A stretch of DNA of 64,000 nucleotides, taken from Laetiporus sulphureus 93-53 (lineage: Eukaryota > Basidiomycota > Agaricomycetes > Polyporales > Laetiporaceae). Of this stretch, positions 23,324 to 35,344 are shown piece after piece. The first letter of the stretch is position 1; each line of letters begins with the position of its first letter. Location: NCBI RefSeq assembly GCF_001632365.1, contig NW_024468517.1, positions 535,392 to 599,391 on the forward strand, given 5' to 3'. A program made the translations under genes and the position numbers. The notes below the pieces were generated by a model that was given only the letters and a program-made list of their open reading frames with translations, did no database searches and was not told where the DNA came from.

Positions 23324-24460
23324 TGGTGGATTAGCCGGATGGTCCGGGTAGGCTACCGTGATGTTCATGAAGCATGAAGCATGAAGCGTAAAGAGTTGGT
23401 CGGTGATACGTTCTTGTGCGGTAAGTATATGCGTTATGATTCCCTGTTTATATGCAATCAGCGTGCATCCGGGAATCATGCAAGGCCACCTCGCTGCCAT
23501 GTCGAGAGGTATTCAAACCCGGTTGGTCCTTTATCATACCACAGTTCAGTCGAATTGTGGGGTTCCATCTCGCTTCGACATTGCTAGAAGAATATAATGA
23601 TTTTCTGTGAAGCTGCCATGCTTCCTAAACCCAATCCCCCCTCCCACCCCCTCGGGACGAAACCCCATCTGAGTGCCATACCGTGCTGGGGCTGATCAGA
23701 GAATTCTCCGGCACCAATCAGGAAACAGGAATGAATCTCCTGTTAAGGTTCCAGTCACATGATCAACACCCATCTGTCAATGAAACGCGGCCACAAACAG
23801 GCTGCTTCATGATTCCGACATTTAATAGCCCTCACAATGTATCCTGTATCATTCAGAGATTATAACTGAGTCTATCTATGGCAACAACATGACTAAGAAC
23901 TGTACAGATTATTGCGGCACACAATCTTGAGATTCTTTTCGGACTTTGTAGTGCTGCCGCATAGCTCAAGGACACACAGTGCACTGTTATGTCCATCAAT
24001 GCTGCTGGCCATCCTCTGTCTCATCTGCCGCAATGTCCCAAATGCAGTGCACAATATCTGACAGCTCCAGTCCTCTGTTCTGGGCACACAGATCCTGACA
24101 ATAAAGGTTACTGGTTCCGGAAGGTGTGTTATGTGATAACTTGTTGTTCCTTCATTGCCCTGAAATACGAGGCATGAATCAGTGCCTTGACAACAAGCCT
24201 CTGTCACATGTGGCATGTGATCATTTTGAGTGGGTGAGGACAATGCTGAAGGGCAAGCAAGCACACCCCTCTGTGCCATGCCCTGGACATCATTGCAAAG
24301 CAGCTCACCCGAATTTCGTGACGAATACAAACCTTGATTGTACGTTTGGATTATGCCAGGCATGCTGCCAAGACACACGAGCACAATTTTCGAGCGTGCG
24401 CAGTTGTGCGGTGTCGAAGCATAACTGCTCAAATAACTCTTCTACGCGATCTGGAGTGCC
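23324..24460. other. Gene-free left part of the KDZ block
   Basis: About 1.1 kb, TG/CA-rich and poor in CpG. A minus-strand ORF at 23893-24432 (179 codons) has no recognisable domain and probably is a chance frame in decayed element sequence. Confidence 0.4.
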
Positions 24461-24465
24461 TACAG

Positions 24466-25154
24466 TGTTATGAAGCGTTCCCTGCTAGAACGTTCAGAAC
24501 CACGTGTGCTTTCTCACACGTACTAGTCCACAACGTGGACAGAGACTTAGATACCAAATATACCTAACGTCTCCAATAGTCAGGCAGACTATTAGCAGGG
24601 TTTATAGTGTGGTCAAGCCTAGTAGACGATGTAGCAGTGAGGTCCTCACTCTACCCTTGCTAGGCCTTGGCCGCTACAGCTACTGCACGTTCACCCGCAG
24701 GTTACTAGGTTCGCTGTTCTGACTCTAGCAAGCGTACGAGCTTACTACCTCTTGAGAGCGAGTACGATTGCACGAGGGTTCTAGAACTGAGAACGTTCAG
24801 AGTCACAGGTGGAAGAGGTTATCTTCCAGCTGCTGCTCCGCCCCTTTATATAGTCGCAGACCTATAGTCTGGGGTACTAGTACAAGGGGTCTCCTACAGC
24901 TATTCATAGAGTAAATGAAATAGACTGAGACAAATACTAACCGCTGCGAGCCAAGTACTTGGCGAGCTAATGTTAGTACAGGTGAAATAGAAACCTGAAA
25001 CACGAAGGTCTCGTTTGCATGACCTGAGTGAGTAAATTGTAAAAACGAAAACTGCTAACCCTAGCATATGTCCACAAGACCTATGAACCATAAATAGTAA
25101 GTGTCACGTGCAACGTAAACTGTCACGTGACCATGAAGCGCTGAAACCGTAACA
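24466..25154. mobile_element. Solo LTR of a retrotransposon (689 bp), target-site duplication TACAG
   Basis: The element starts TGTTATGAAG and ends CCGTAACA, so its ends are the inverted pair TGTTA/TAACA. It is flanked by the same five bases, TACAG, at 24461-24465 and 25155-25159. A five-base duplication with TG...CA ends is the hallmark of an LTR. No internal gag-pol sequence is present, so this is a solo LTR left by recombination. A TATA-like box read on the minus strand (CTATATAAAGG, around 24843-24853) suggests minus orientation. Confidence 0.8.
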
Positions 25155-25191
25155 TACAGCTACATATCGGCTGCTGCTTCAGAGTGGTCCC

Positions 25192-27025
25192 ATGGCGGAG
25201 GCCTCAGAGCCTCAGCCACTACTTGCCGCTCCAGCATTTATCCAGACACCTACGGTGAAATCCTACAAGCTCTCTATATTGCCTATATACCAGCAGAAGC
25301 TCCGGGAGCTTGAAAGGGATGATTTAGAAAGGGTTCGCCAAGCAGAGATGGAGACTCGCCTTGCATGTGAAGGGGACAGAACGGTCATGGTCTACTGGTG
25401 GCGACAGGTGCATGATGAACTCTCTTATCATAGACGCAACCGACTGAAATGTATGGGCATTGTCACGGCAAGCCGATGACAAAGATAGACAACCAAAATA
25501 GGGTCCCCTTGAGGGCCCCTGGCTAAGTGCTGACAGCTACGAACTGTGGCAGTACGACGTGCCCACTGACGTGGCCTAGTAGCAGTTTGCAGAGCAAGAC
25601 TTACTGGCGATGCTAGAGGCGCTATCACACAAGTGAGAATGCAATGAGATGTATAGCACACTGAGAGTGTCTGGTAAGACCCCTCTGTGATGGTAGTGGT
25701 GGACGAAGGAGAATAAGACTGAGGTCTCCTCCTCGTCTCGCTGGTCCTTATATACATGATTGTCTAGCTACTGTACAGTACTACATAAGCGAGTCACACG
25801 CTATTCTACTGGACGGTGCTACAATCGTACGATGTGTCCCAATTATCCTGATTGGCTGCCTAATAATAACCCACAGAGACGGAGCTTCTCTTGAGCACGC
25901 AATATGGCATCATGGCGATTGCGACATATGATGCCATGCCGAGGAGTTCAGTGTCATGTGACAATGCCGAGAGAGATCTGAGGTCATGTGACTGGATGCC
26001 TCGTTTATCTTATCTCATTAGGTCACGTGACTTCTAGTGCGACGAGAAATGACGAAAAATGATATGCTTCTTAATAGCATTTGTTCCTTTAATGACTTGT
26101 CAGGTAAAACCGTGACAGGCATAGAATGATGAGCCAGCGGACCTGTTCTCTGTCGTGGCTCCAGACTACCCGTACTTTCATCCCAAGCAGGCAAAAGACC
26201 TGTATAAGCGCTTTGCGCTTGGAACAGCTGACTTTCAATATTATGATTGGAAGATCAAGAAATGGGTCTACGGTTCGCCTGACTCACCGTGCATCAATAT
26301 CAAGACTGCAACTGAATTGCATTATCGCTGCGATGGAGTGACTACTGGCCCAGGCATGCCTGTGATTAGCCTCAAGCGTACCACCTCGAAGGCTGTTTTA
26401 GATGAGAGCATAGAGCGTCATCGCTCAATGAGCTCATTTGAAAGCGTTGAGAATATAAGTGGGCCTTCTAGGTATGTTCGCTTGTAGTATCACAGGTAAT
26501 GGAGTATTTGACTCACAGGTTGCCAGCTTGCCCGCCACTCCCCGCAAACCTCCTCAGACATCTCAAACTGTCATCGACATTGATGCATGGCTAAGCACTC
26601 CAAGCCATCCTGCGCCCATCATGTCACCAAGCCAGACTAGTGCGGCATCTCCTCCAAGGACTCCAATGAGAAACTTCGAGTCGCAGGTGTCCTCACCTTC
26701 TTCTAGCTGAATCAGCTCACCATCGAAGACTCCTACGCTGAAAGGCCGTCACGGTTGGCCATTGAAGTATACGATTGACATGGCAGATGGCTTCGCCACC
26801 ATGAAGACATTGGAGGGGGATGGGCAGAGCCATGAAAATGCGTTCTCATTTGTCTTCACCGGTGCTAACTACCGCAGCTCTACCTTCAATGACAACGAGC
26901 GAGCTTGGTGAGTGGCGGAGGAAGTTGGTGGTGAAACAGAACTTCAACGGTGGATCACATATGGACGGACTCCTCAGGGCGAGTGGCGAGCTTTCATGAA
27001 GCAGTGGCGACAAGGTCGTAGATAG
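25192..27025 (+). pseudogene. Decayed gene of unknown function in the KDZ block, interrupted by a solo LTR
   Basis: A coding-like frame starts MAEASEPQPLLAAPAF and runs to about 25450. It is broken by a 657-bp solo LTR and resumes after 26125 (DLFSVVAPDYPYFHPKQAKD). It then passes an intron at about 26471-26525, continues LPATPRKPPQTSQTVIDID, and reaches a conserved C-terminal region (GRHGWPLKYTIDMADGF...WRAFMKQWRQGRR). That region resembles uncharacterised basidiomycete proteins with a WPLKY core. Two in-frame TGA codons (26708-26710 and about 26908-26910) lie where CGA (Arg) would read sensibly. The gene is therefore non-functional here. Function unknown; it may have been carried by the transposon. 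Confidence 0.5.
25461..26117. mobile_element. Solo LTR (657 bp), target-site duplication GGCAT
   Basis: Ends are TGTCACGG and CCGTGACA, a perfect 8-bp inverted pair with TG...CA termini. The five bases GGCAT occur at 25456-25460 and again at 26118-26122. It lies inside the decayed gene 25192-27025 and contains no coding sequence. Confidence 0.85.
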
Positions 27026-27393
27026 GGCATATATAGCGCTCTTGAAAAATGTCTCATCAATGTGTCTGGATCACAGCTGGCGAGGTGAATATATTAGGTC
27101 AACGTACCATTGAGGGCCTTGAGTGTGCTAATGGCTGTGATGGTGAGGTACCGATTGTCAGCCCGCTTGTGAAACAATAGGTCGTATTTAAGAATTCAGC
27201 ACCGTTAAGTAATGATCTTGGTCGACAAAAAACGACATCCAGAGCCGATAGCAAAAGGGGGGGAGCCTATGAAAGAGACAGGAGACTGGATGGCATACCT
27301 GAAACGCAGTACATTGGCTTCTGCCGAGTGAACTTAAACTTTGCTAGTTCACTGACACTGACGGTCGTTCATCTTCACAACAATTGTGCCAGG

Positions 27394-29304
27394 ATGGCTG
27401 TTCCACTCAAGGCAAAAGATCTGTAAGTTTATCTGCTTGCCACCAGATAAAACTTGCTAATATCGTTTTCTGCACAGAATTGGCTTGAGTGGGTCTGAAT
27501 CCAAGGTAAGAGCCTCTATGTCTCTAAGCGATCGTGGCAGAAAAAATATTGACCACTTGCTTGCGATGAAAGATGATCTTGCGCATATGGTGGGACCTGC
27601 ACAAACTAACAGCTCCCCGCTTCGATTTTCAAGGCACTGGCGAGGAGGCCGTTTGGCAGCGTATCGAGGTTGACAGCGTGATGATAAACTGGTCTGCAGT
27701 TCAAAAGTCAGCTCCGAACATTGCGAAAACAGCTGCGTCACTTTCAAACAAGAAGTTGAACTGCAAGCGGACAGACGAAGAGAGGGATTGGGAGATAGAG
27801 AAGATTATTCGCACCGCTATCGAAGAGGGTCGCATTGCAGTTCCTGAAGAATATGTGAGTTCCACCTTGCTCTGACATCGCATAAATATGTGATCGCCCA
27901 CTGTTAGCTGTTAAAAAGAGCAGAAACTGAGGCAGCAGATGTCAGCAGCCAAGTCCAGCGAGAAGACGATGAGCGTAAGAAAAATAATGATAAGAAGAAC
28001 GACAGCAAAGACGAGGATGAGCACGGAGGCGAGGAGAAGAACGAGGATGACTATGATGATGATGGTGATAATGATGAGAATGAGGAAGAAGGGGACAACA
28101 AGGATGACAACGAGAAAGGCGGTGATGACGAGAATGAGGAAGAAGATATATTCGACGCACCACCTTCAACTCAGCTTCACATGCTTCATGCATCCAAGTG
28201 TGGTCCCTCTGTTGCACTGCGCCCAGTGCCTTACGTTGCCATTGGGGACATGGATGAGGACGTAGATGCGGCTGATGGAATCGCTGATATTGTGGTAAAG
28301 TATCAAGATTGCCGAGTTGCAGTGGGCGAGCAAGTTGCAAATGGGCCAGGCCACTGACGTCTTGTCTATCTAAAAGACATGCCTGTTATGGAGGACCGCT
28401 CTGCGATGCGTGGACAAGCACAGATCTGATACTTTGTGAGGGGTCGCGCACTCATCAGCAGGCTACGAGAGACGACACTCTTGCGAGGCTGTACGTGCTT
28501 GCTTAAGGATCTTCGAAATTATTTTTCATGCGTGTTTGCTATTATTACAGGTCATCTGAACTTCTCTGACATGATGATATTGGATGCGAAGGACAAGTTA
28601 CGAGGGATATCCTGGCTGGAAAGCATTGCCGTCACAAATGCAAATGGTGAATTCGAGCTCTCTGACAGCGAGCTGGAGATACCTCTGATCATTCTTCATG
28701 AATCAATCAGAGAAGCACAATTATGTTGTGAGGACCTAGCGGTGGAATGGGTATTTGGTCCTCCTCACACGCACTATCTGTCCCGCTAATGATCTTGCAG
28801 TTCACAGAGCTTGTTGCACCTGATGGAAAGCCTAGCACGAAGCGCAAGCTTATCCAGAACGACGTTCCTGCCAACCTCCATGCAGATTCAGTGAAAGGCA
28901 AAAAATGCGCGAATAAGGAACCTACTCGCCCGAAATCAGAGAAGGTGACGAGGGCTGAGATGCTTCGCTTCCTCGCTGAGGTTGATGGTGGCCACTTTGA
29001 AAATCACCTCGCCATTCTCTCGATCTGTCATGCCCCAAATCGCAAGGCCTCCATTGTTTTGAACGTCCTACTCAGTCAGCTCGACATCATCTGGGAGATC
29101 AGCAAGACGAAATATCCAACCAACAACGGCACTCAAGTAACACCCACGAATCATGCAATCAGTGACTTCGTGTGGCGTCAAGCTAAATGGGTGGGTCAAT
29201 GCTTGCAGGTGGCAGCTCTGATTAAGGATCATGCAGACGAACCTAAAATCAAGAAACTTCATACCGCGGGGGGGAAACGACGATGGGGGTTAGTGGATTG
29301 CTGA
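27394..29304 (+). pseudogene. Decayed multi-exon gene with acidic Asp/Glu repeat region, function unknown
   Basis: The likely start is MAVPLKAKDL at 27394, followed by an intron at 27434-27478. Coding-like pieces follow: LSDRGRKNIDHLLAMKDDL; then, one frame over, WDLHKLTAPRFDFQGTGEEA and EIEKIIRTAIEEGRIAVPEEY. After an intron (27856-27907) there is a very acidic run (about 27990-28155) and AIGDMDEDVDAADGIADI. Further on are SDMMILDAKDKLRGISWLES and FTELVAPDGKPSTKRKLIQN. The frame ends at 29302-29304. At least one frameshift near 27570 and another near 28365 break the frame, so the copy looks dead. No domain recognised. It faces the KDZ gene tail to tail, which suggests a passenger gene of the same element. 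Confidence 0.45.
27990..28155 (+). repeat. GA-rich low-complexity tract coding Asp/Glu/Lys
   Basis: Imperfect GAN-codon repeats (GATGATGAT, GAGAATGAG types) giving a strongly acidic stretch in the decayed gene 27394-29304. Confidence 0.7.
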
Positions 29305-29529
29305 ACGAGCTAAAAGATATCATATCGCAGAAGGTACAGAAGGACAATCACGCTCACCATCGTAACAGCAGGAATGATTTGTTTGAGGGGTCTGGGAGAG
29401 ACATCGGCTCTGACTCCGAGTCAGCGTCGTGATGCGAGATGATACTCATGCTGTATCAGCATGTACATTCTCATTCGTAGTGACAGGATGTACGTACAAG
29501 TACGGTATGTCAATCATCGAACGTCACCA

Positions 29530-31829
29530 TCAAACACACAATACAAGCTCATCGGTCGGCACAATGTGAGGGACACGTCCTCGCTTCCGAAGTTCACATA
29601 CCAGAAATGCATTTCGAATATTGATCATCTCGTCCAGAAAAAAGTTGTAGTGTGATTCCGTCATCTTGCGCGTTATGGATTGGAACTTTCTAAACCAGAC
29701 GTTCGCCTGCTCGGCAGCTGAAGAGTTAAATGTCCACTGGTTGTGCTCATCGTAAAGCTCGGGGAAACCTGCTGAATTGCAGTGCATCTGACAGAAAGCA
29801 TCGGAGTCCTTGTGCTTGTTGATAGCGTGAAAGACATCAACAGGAAATCCTATTGTGTCCAGTTGATGCTCACCAGCGGCAATCAGGTGCTGTAGCAGGT
29901 GACAGTTGTTATCGAAAAAGAGATAGGAAGGACGAGCGCGGGGGAAGCGAGCTGGAAAAGTGGCAAGAATGAAATTCTGGATCATGTTAGAGCGCCACAC
30001 AAGCGTAAGGTTGGCATTTCACTCACCGTGGCATTGACAAGAGACTCTGCGTGGAAAAATGTCGCTCGTGATATAATAATTCCACAGCATCATACCATGA
30101 GTTGCTCGTTATGCGTCCACTTGCGCGTCAAGGACGTCTTGAGCTTTGGAGGTGAGGACAGACCTCCGATCGCTGGATCCGCTTGCGCAGATGATGCAAT
30201 ATTTGCTGACGCATCAGATACAATGAGACTTGAGCCTTCAATAAAAGTCTCTGTCTCTGGCACCTCCAATGGAGTGGCAGATGTGTCAGCCATCATAAGC
30301 TCATCAAGGTAGCCAGCCGCATTTCTCGGCTCTGCCAAGTCAGCAATGCCAGAATGTCAGGCTAGTCTGGCTTTGAGTCGGAAGATTGCCTTTCCCTGCT
30401 CACGTCGACGCAATTCTATGCCACGATGAACGGGATTGTCGCAAGTGCGAAAGCCTTGACATGTGTTTGCACTGCAGCCATGTATCACGCATCGCATATG
30501 CAAATTGGCATGGATGGGACAGAAGCGATCATGCGGTGATGCCAGCGACTCAATGCAGTTGGCTACATTGCACCTTGGATGACCGACAGTGACACCATCC
30601 ATCACACATGCAGTGATACGAGCTACGTTGCATGTGACAGAATTAATCAGGCAAGAGCGAATCATAATAAACAAAGGGACGTACACCAGGAGCCATCATG
30701 CTCGACAATCACTTTCACACAATCTCTGCACACATGCGCCCACTGCTCCTGCCCTGTTCCAGCCACACACAAGTTTCGTTCAAGCAATCGAGCATTTAGA
30801 CGATCTTTATGGCTTCCACGGTGAGGTAGTACTAGTCCGATAGATTGTCGTACACAGTCTCGCAGTAAGGCATAGAGATAGAATGTGTTCCAGATGGTCT
30901 CCGAGCTCAAACAATCGTCATTATGCTGAGTGTTGATCGACAGGTTGTATATTCTCGCAATGGCTTCGCCTGATGCACTGCATACAATCGACAAAAGAAT
31001 GAGACCATGCAAACGCTCACAGCTCGAGTAGAGAATGACATACTGCGAAAATGCCATTTGTGTTGCAAAAAGCTGTGCGAGTTCACTTTCTACGTAGCAG
31101 TGTTCCGCCACTTCAAGATAGCGAGGCATGCAAGATAGATAGCATCTACATGAGTCATCCCATTCAGCGCAACAGACCGAGTAGTTAGGCCGATAGGTTG
31201 TCTTGCATTCTGGAAGAGACGTGATATAACATCATGCGCAGAAATATAATGCCATGTATTGCTTACCACAACAATACAGCATGATGATCTGTGCAGGCAA
31301 GATGCCTCGGTGCAGGGTATAAAGACGAGCCATATACTCCTTATACTCGGCATGCAATTTATGGCCGAATTTCGTGCACGAGCGATTGACACACTCCCAT
31401 TTGTCGGTAATGATGATTTCTGCACCTGCACGCCATGATTCAGACATCGTAAACCACTGCAAATCAATCATAATGAGACTGACCAAGTTTATATTGGAGA
31501 CTCTGTTCACATAGCAAGCGGTCTAACTCTGCCATCAAGTCCGAACCAGTGGCCACTTTGCTGTCTTCAAGGATAAGATCATGGATTGCGAGCCAGATCG
31601 CCTGCACGTTTTCCGCAGGAATGTGCGTGAACAGACTTATCAGATCACATATGCTGTCTGGCAGTAATGTGGTTTGCAGCGTGGCAGGGGAACAGCTTAA
31701 TGAGGATTTTAGAACGATTACAGGTAATAAGCGTGCGCAGAGAGCTGTAAATTGTTCCAGCTGCCGTTGTGTTAAGCTTTCATAGAATGGCAACACTGAA
31801 AGATTATTCGTTAGATCACGGAGGAGCAT
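29530..31829 (-). pseudogene. KDZ transposase with CxC5 and CxC6 cysteine clusters, two in-frame TGA stops
   Basis: Six exons on the minus strand: 31829-31484, 31425-31267, 31209-31044, 30977-30685, 30622-30027 and 29976-29530. Together they total 2007 nt, an open register of 668 codons. CxC5-like region: CVNRSC ... MLYCCECKTTYRPNYSV, with an intron inside the Cys cluster. CxC6-like region: VMDGVTVGHPRCNVANC ... DRFCPIHANLHMRCVIHGCS. KDZ RNase-H-fold region: PSYLFFDNNCHLL, FPVDVFH, WTFNSSAAEQANVWF and NFFLDEMINIRNA. These match KDZ transposons expanded in mushroom genomes. Exon 5 carries TGA at 30359-30357 and 30092-30090. In both places CGA would give Arg and the reading continues in the same frame, so the copy is inactivated by C-to-T changes at CpG. 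The start at 31829 is the first Met of the conserved frame. Confidence 0.8.
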
Positions 31830-32512
31830 GGCGAGACGTTCAACATGAAATGACAATCGACAATCATGTATGGATGCTCGAACTTGAAAATAAGACTTAC
31901 TGGCATTGTCGTACCATAATTGTCTCGGCCAATATGATTCGACCTTGACACTATGTGTCGCGCGAACGCTGCGGGATTGCATATGAACCACTCAGGTACG
32001 AAGCTGTAGTGACATCGCCGTTTGCATCCGTTAGCCTACCGGTGCTACCTTGAATGATTCAGCATATGAGAGAATGAGAGGTACCGTCATACCACTAGCT
32101 CATCACCTGTCCTGATACGGTAGGCGATGCCAGTGCTGTGCGAATGCCACTCGCCTGTACATCGCGCGAACGCTGTGGGATCATACACGAACCACTCAGG
32201 TACGATGTCATACCGATGTCGCTGTTTGCACTCGTTAGCCTACCGGTGCTATCTTGAATGATTCAGCATATGACAGAATGAGAGACATCGTCATACCTGG
32301 CTTGTCGCCTGTCCTCGAAGAACATCCAGATTGCAACTCTTGAACAATAGATGATGCCAGCGCTGTGCGAACCCTACCCGCCTGTACATCGCGTTCACGC
32401 TGTGGGATCGCACACGAATCATTCGGGTATGAAGCCATACCGACCTCGCCGTTTGCATTCGTTAGCCTACTGGTGATAACCTGAACGATTCAGCACATCA
32501 TAGAATGAGAAA

Positions 32513-33384
32513 GTATCTCATACCTGGCTTGTCTCCCAACCTCGAAGAACATCCATCTTGCAACTCTTGAATGACGGGCATGCTGGCGTAGTGCGATTCA
32601 GTGTGAATGCTACCCAGCTGTACATCGTGTGAATGCTGCGGGATTGCACACGAATCATTCGGGTACGAAGCCATACCGACATCACCATTTGCATCTGTTA
32701 GCCCACCGGTGCTATGTGAATGAATCAGCATATGAGAGAACAAGAGATATCATCATACCACTAGCTCGTCGCCTGTCCTGATACGATAGGCGATGTCAGC
32801 GCTGTGCGAATGCTACCCTCCTGCATCGCGTGAATGCTGCGGGACTGCACACGAACCACTCAGGTATGAAGCCATACCGACCTCGCCGTTTGCATTCGTT
32901 AGCCTACCGGTGCTATCCTGAATGATTCAGCATATCATAGAACGAGAAGTATCTCATACCTGGCTTGTCTCCCAACCTCGAAGAACATCCATCTTGCAAC
33001 TCTTGAATGACGGGCATGCTGGCGTAGTGCGATTCAGTGTGAATGCTACCCAGCTGTACATCGTGTGAATGCTGCGGGATTGCACACGAATCATTCGGGT
33101 ACGAAGCCATACCGACATCACCATTTGCATCTGTTAGCCCACCGGTGCTATGTGAATGAATCAGCATATGAGAGAACAAGAGATATCATCATACCACTAG
33201 CTCGTCGCCTGTCCTGATACGATAGGCGATGTCAGCGCTGTGCGAATGCTACCCTCCTGCATCGCGTGAATGCTGCGGGACTGCACACGAACCACTCAGG
33301 TATGAAGCCATACCGACCTCGCCGTTTGCATTCGTTAGCCTACCGGTGCTATCCTGAATGATTCAGCATATCATAGAACGAGAA
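32513..33384. repeat. Two apparently identical 436-bp dimer units
   Basis: The sequence from about 32513-32948 is repeated from about 32949-33384. No difference was found by eye, which points to a recent duplication or gene conversion inside the array. Confidence 0.85.
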
Positions 33385-33689
33385 GTATCTCATACCTGGC
33401 TTATCGCCCATCCTCGAAGACCATCAAGCTTGCAACCCTTGAACGACGGGGTGCCAGCGCTGTGCAAACGCTACCTGCCTGTACATCATGTGAACACACT
33501 GCAGGATTGCACATAAAACCACTCATGTACGAAGCCATACCGACATCGCCGTTTGCACTGGTTGGCCTACAGGTGCCATCGTGAATGATCCCACATATGA
33601 GAGTGAAAGATGTCAAGATGTCAAGACAGTGTCCTGTCCTCGAAGGCATCTATAAGATAGCGATGCCAGTGCTATGTGAATGCTACCCG

Positions 33690-33840
33690 CGTGTACATTG
33701 TTATCAAGATGATCACCTGCCTTAGAAAAGATAGCGATGCCAGCGCTGTGCGAACGCTACCCACTTGTACATCGTTATCAAGATGGTCACCTGCCTTAGA
33801 AAAGATAGCGATGCCAGCGCTGTGCGAACAATACCCGCTT
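33690..33840. repeat. Short tandem repeat of 74 bp within the satellite array
   Basis: The block TTATCAAGATGRTCACCTGC followed by CTTAGAAAAGATAGCGATGC occurs at 33701 and again at 33775, giving two nearly identical copies 74 bp apart. Confidence 0.75.
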
Positions 33841-34274
33841 TACACCATACGAACGCTGCAGGAATGCACATGAACCACTCATGTATGAAGCCATACCGAC
33901 GTCACCGACATCGCCATTTGCACCCGTTAGCCTACGGATGCCATCGTGAATGATTCCGCCTACGACTGAGTGAAAGATGTCATCATTCCGCTTGATCCTC
34001 AAAGATTCACGACTCACGAGAAGGACTCTGGCACTGTGCGAACAATAGCGGCTTGCACATGAATAAAAGGCATATCATCTGCCTATGGGGCGCTATCGTG
34101 AACGAATCAGCATTATGTATGAGGGAATGAAATGGCGCCGTACCTCTGATAACGATGTGAATGCTACCGGCTTGAATGCAAATCGTTCATGATTTGTACT
34201 GAACAGGGGTCATACCCACATGGCCATCTGCGCACGTTAGCCTACGTCTGCTGTCATGAACGATTAAGCATCAT

Positions 34275-35344
34275 GTATGAGAGAACAAGGAGTATTATCA
34301 CTAGCTGGTCACCTGGTCCTCGAGTACATCCAGCTGGCAGCTCTGGATGGATAGGTAGCCAGCATCGTGGCTGCTCAGTCATTGACGAGTGATCCCATGG
34401 ACCTTTCTGTGTTGTCCGTGGCATCTGCGTTTCGAGCTTTGCAAAATATGATCTTGACTTCTCATGGGGTGATGGCACCTTGCGTGGTGGTGTCCTTGCT
34501 CAGCAATGGGCATGTCAATAAGGACAAAGACCTTATGGTGTTCTATTGCCGTAGTTGTGATAATGTAGCTACGTAATAGTACGTGATTTCAGTACTTCGT
34601 ACCCGGCAGGCGGCGAGGTGTACTAGGGCTTGGCATGGTCATAACCGATGTAGAAGGTGTTTCAGTGGGTCATAGCGATGTCGTGGATTTGGTGTAGGCT
34701 GTCCCCATGAAACAGTGGCTGCGCATGGTCTTGTTGGTTTGGGTCCACTGTGGCGACGGTGCGGTGCAACAGGGTTGTCGGCATACGGATCGTTGCAGAT
34801 GCTGTGCTGGGACATGTCCTAGTCATATGGCTCGTCAAGAATAGAGCCACGGGATCCGGGCGGGTAGGACACGAGTAAGGTGCGAACGAGATGTGTGCGG
34901 CGTTGAGGGTATACATGTGCCCAGTGAATCATAGGCAATTAGTAATGAAAGATGTATGAAGAATAATCAACACTGGTTCAAGCATGATCGAGAGCATTAT
35001 AACTCACCATGAATGCTGGCCTACTTGCTCGCCTTCCTACAAACACCGTTGGCCCATCCTGCACAAAAAGGCAGCCAACCGCCATGAGTCGTCACTGGGC
35101 GAGGTGAGGCCAGGTCCGTTGGGCGTATCGGACCGCCGATTAGCACGACGGCGTAGCAATGCACTCAGGTGGGCTCTAAGTAGTATCATGCTGCCTGCAG
35201 CGACGCGCTGGCGATGCGCGGACTCCGGTCAAAGTAATCACATGTGCGCGTCTAGCTGACTTACACCGTCTCGGTGATTGGTCAGAACTCCTGTATGTGT
35301 GCGCACATGAAAATAACGCACGCAGCGATTCTGGGACTCTGCGT
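34275..35344. other. Gene-free right part of the KDZ block
   Basis: About 1.1 kb between the two tandem arrays. Short ORFs on both strands have no recognisable product. Confidence 0.4.

Larger units (their letters stand above)
32030..34270. repeat. Satellite-like tandem array, units of about 200-235 bp
   Basis: The phrase GTTAGCCTACCGGTGCTAT and variants recur near 32030, 32229, 32460, 32697, 32898, 33133, 33334, 33559, 33923 and 34237. Each unit also carries ATTCAGCATAT, GCTGTGCGAA and CATACCGAC boxes. Units alternate between about 200 and 235 bp, so the higher-order repeat is a dimer. ORFs on the minus strand simply repeat with the array and are not genes. Confidence 0.9.

Noticed and set aside
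23893..24432. Minus-strand ORF of 179 codons in the KDZ block
   Set aside because: Cys/Ser-rich without the CxC5/CxC6 pattern, CpG-depleted surroundings; likely decayed DNA.
32235..34017. Several minus-strand ORFs repeating MASYPNDSCAIPQ
   Set aside because: They follow the satellite repeat unit and are broken at each unit; repeat artefacts, not genes.
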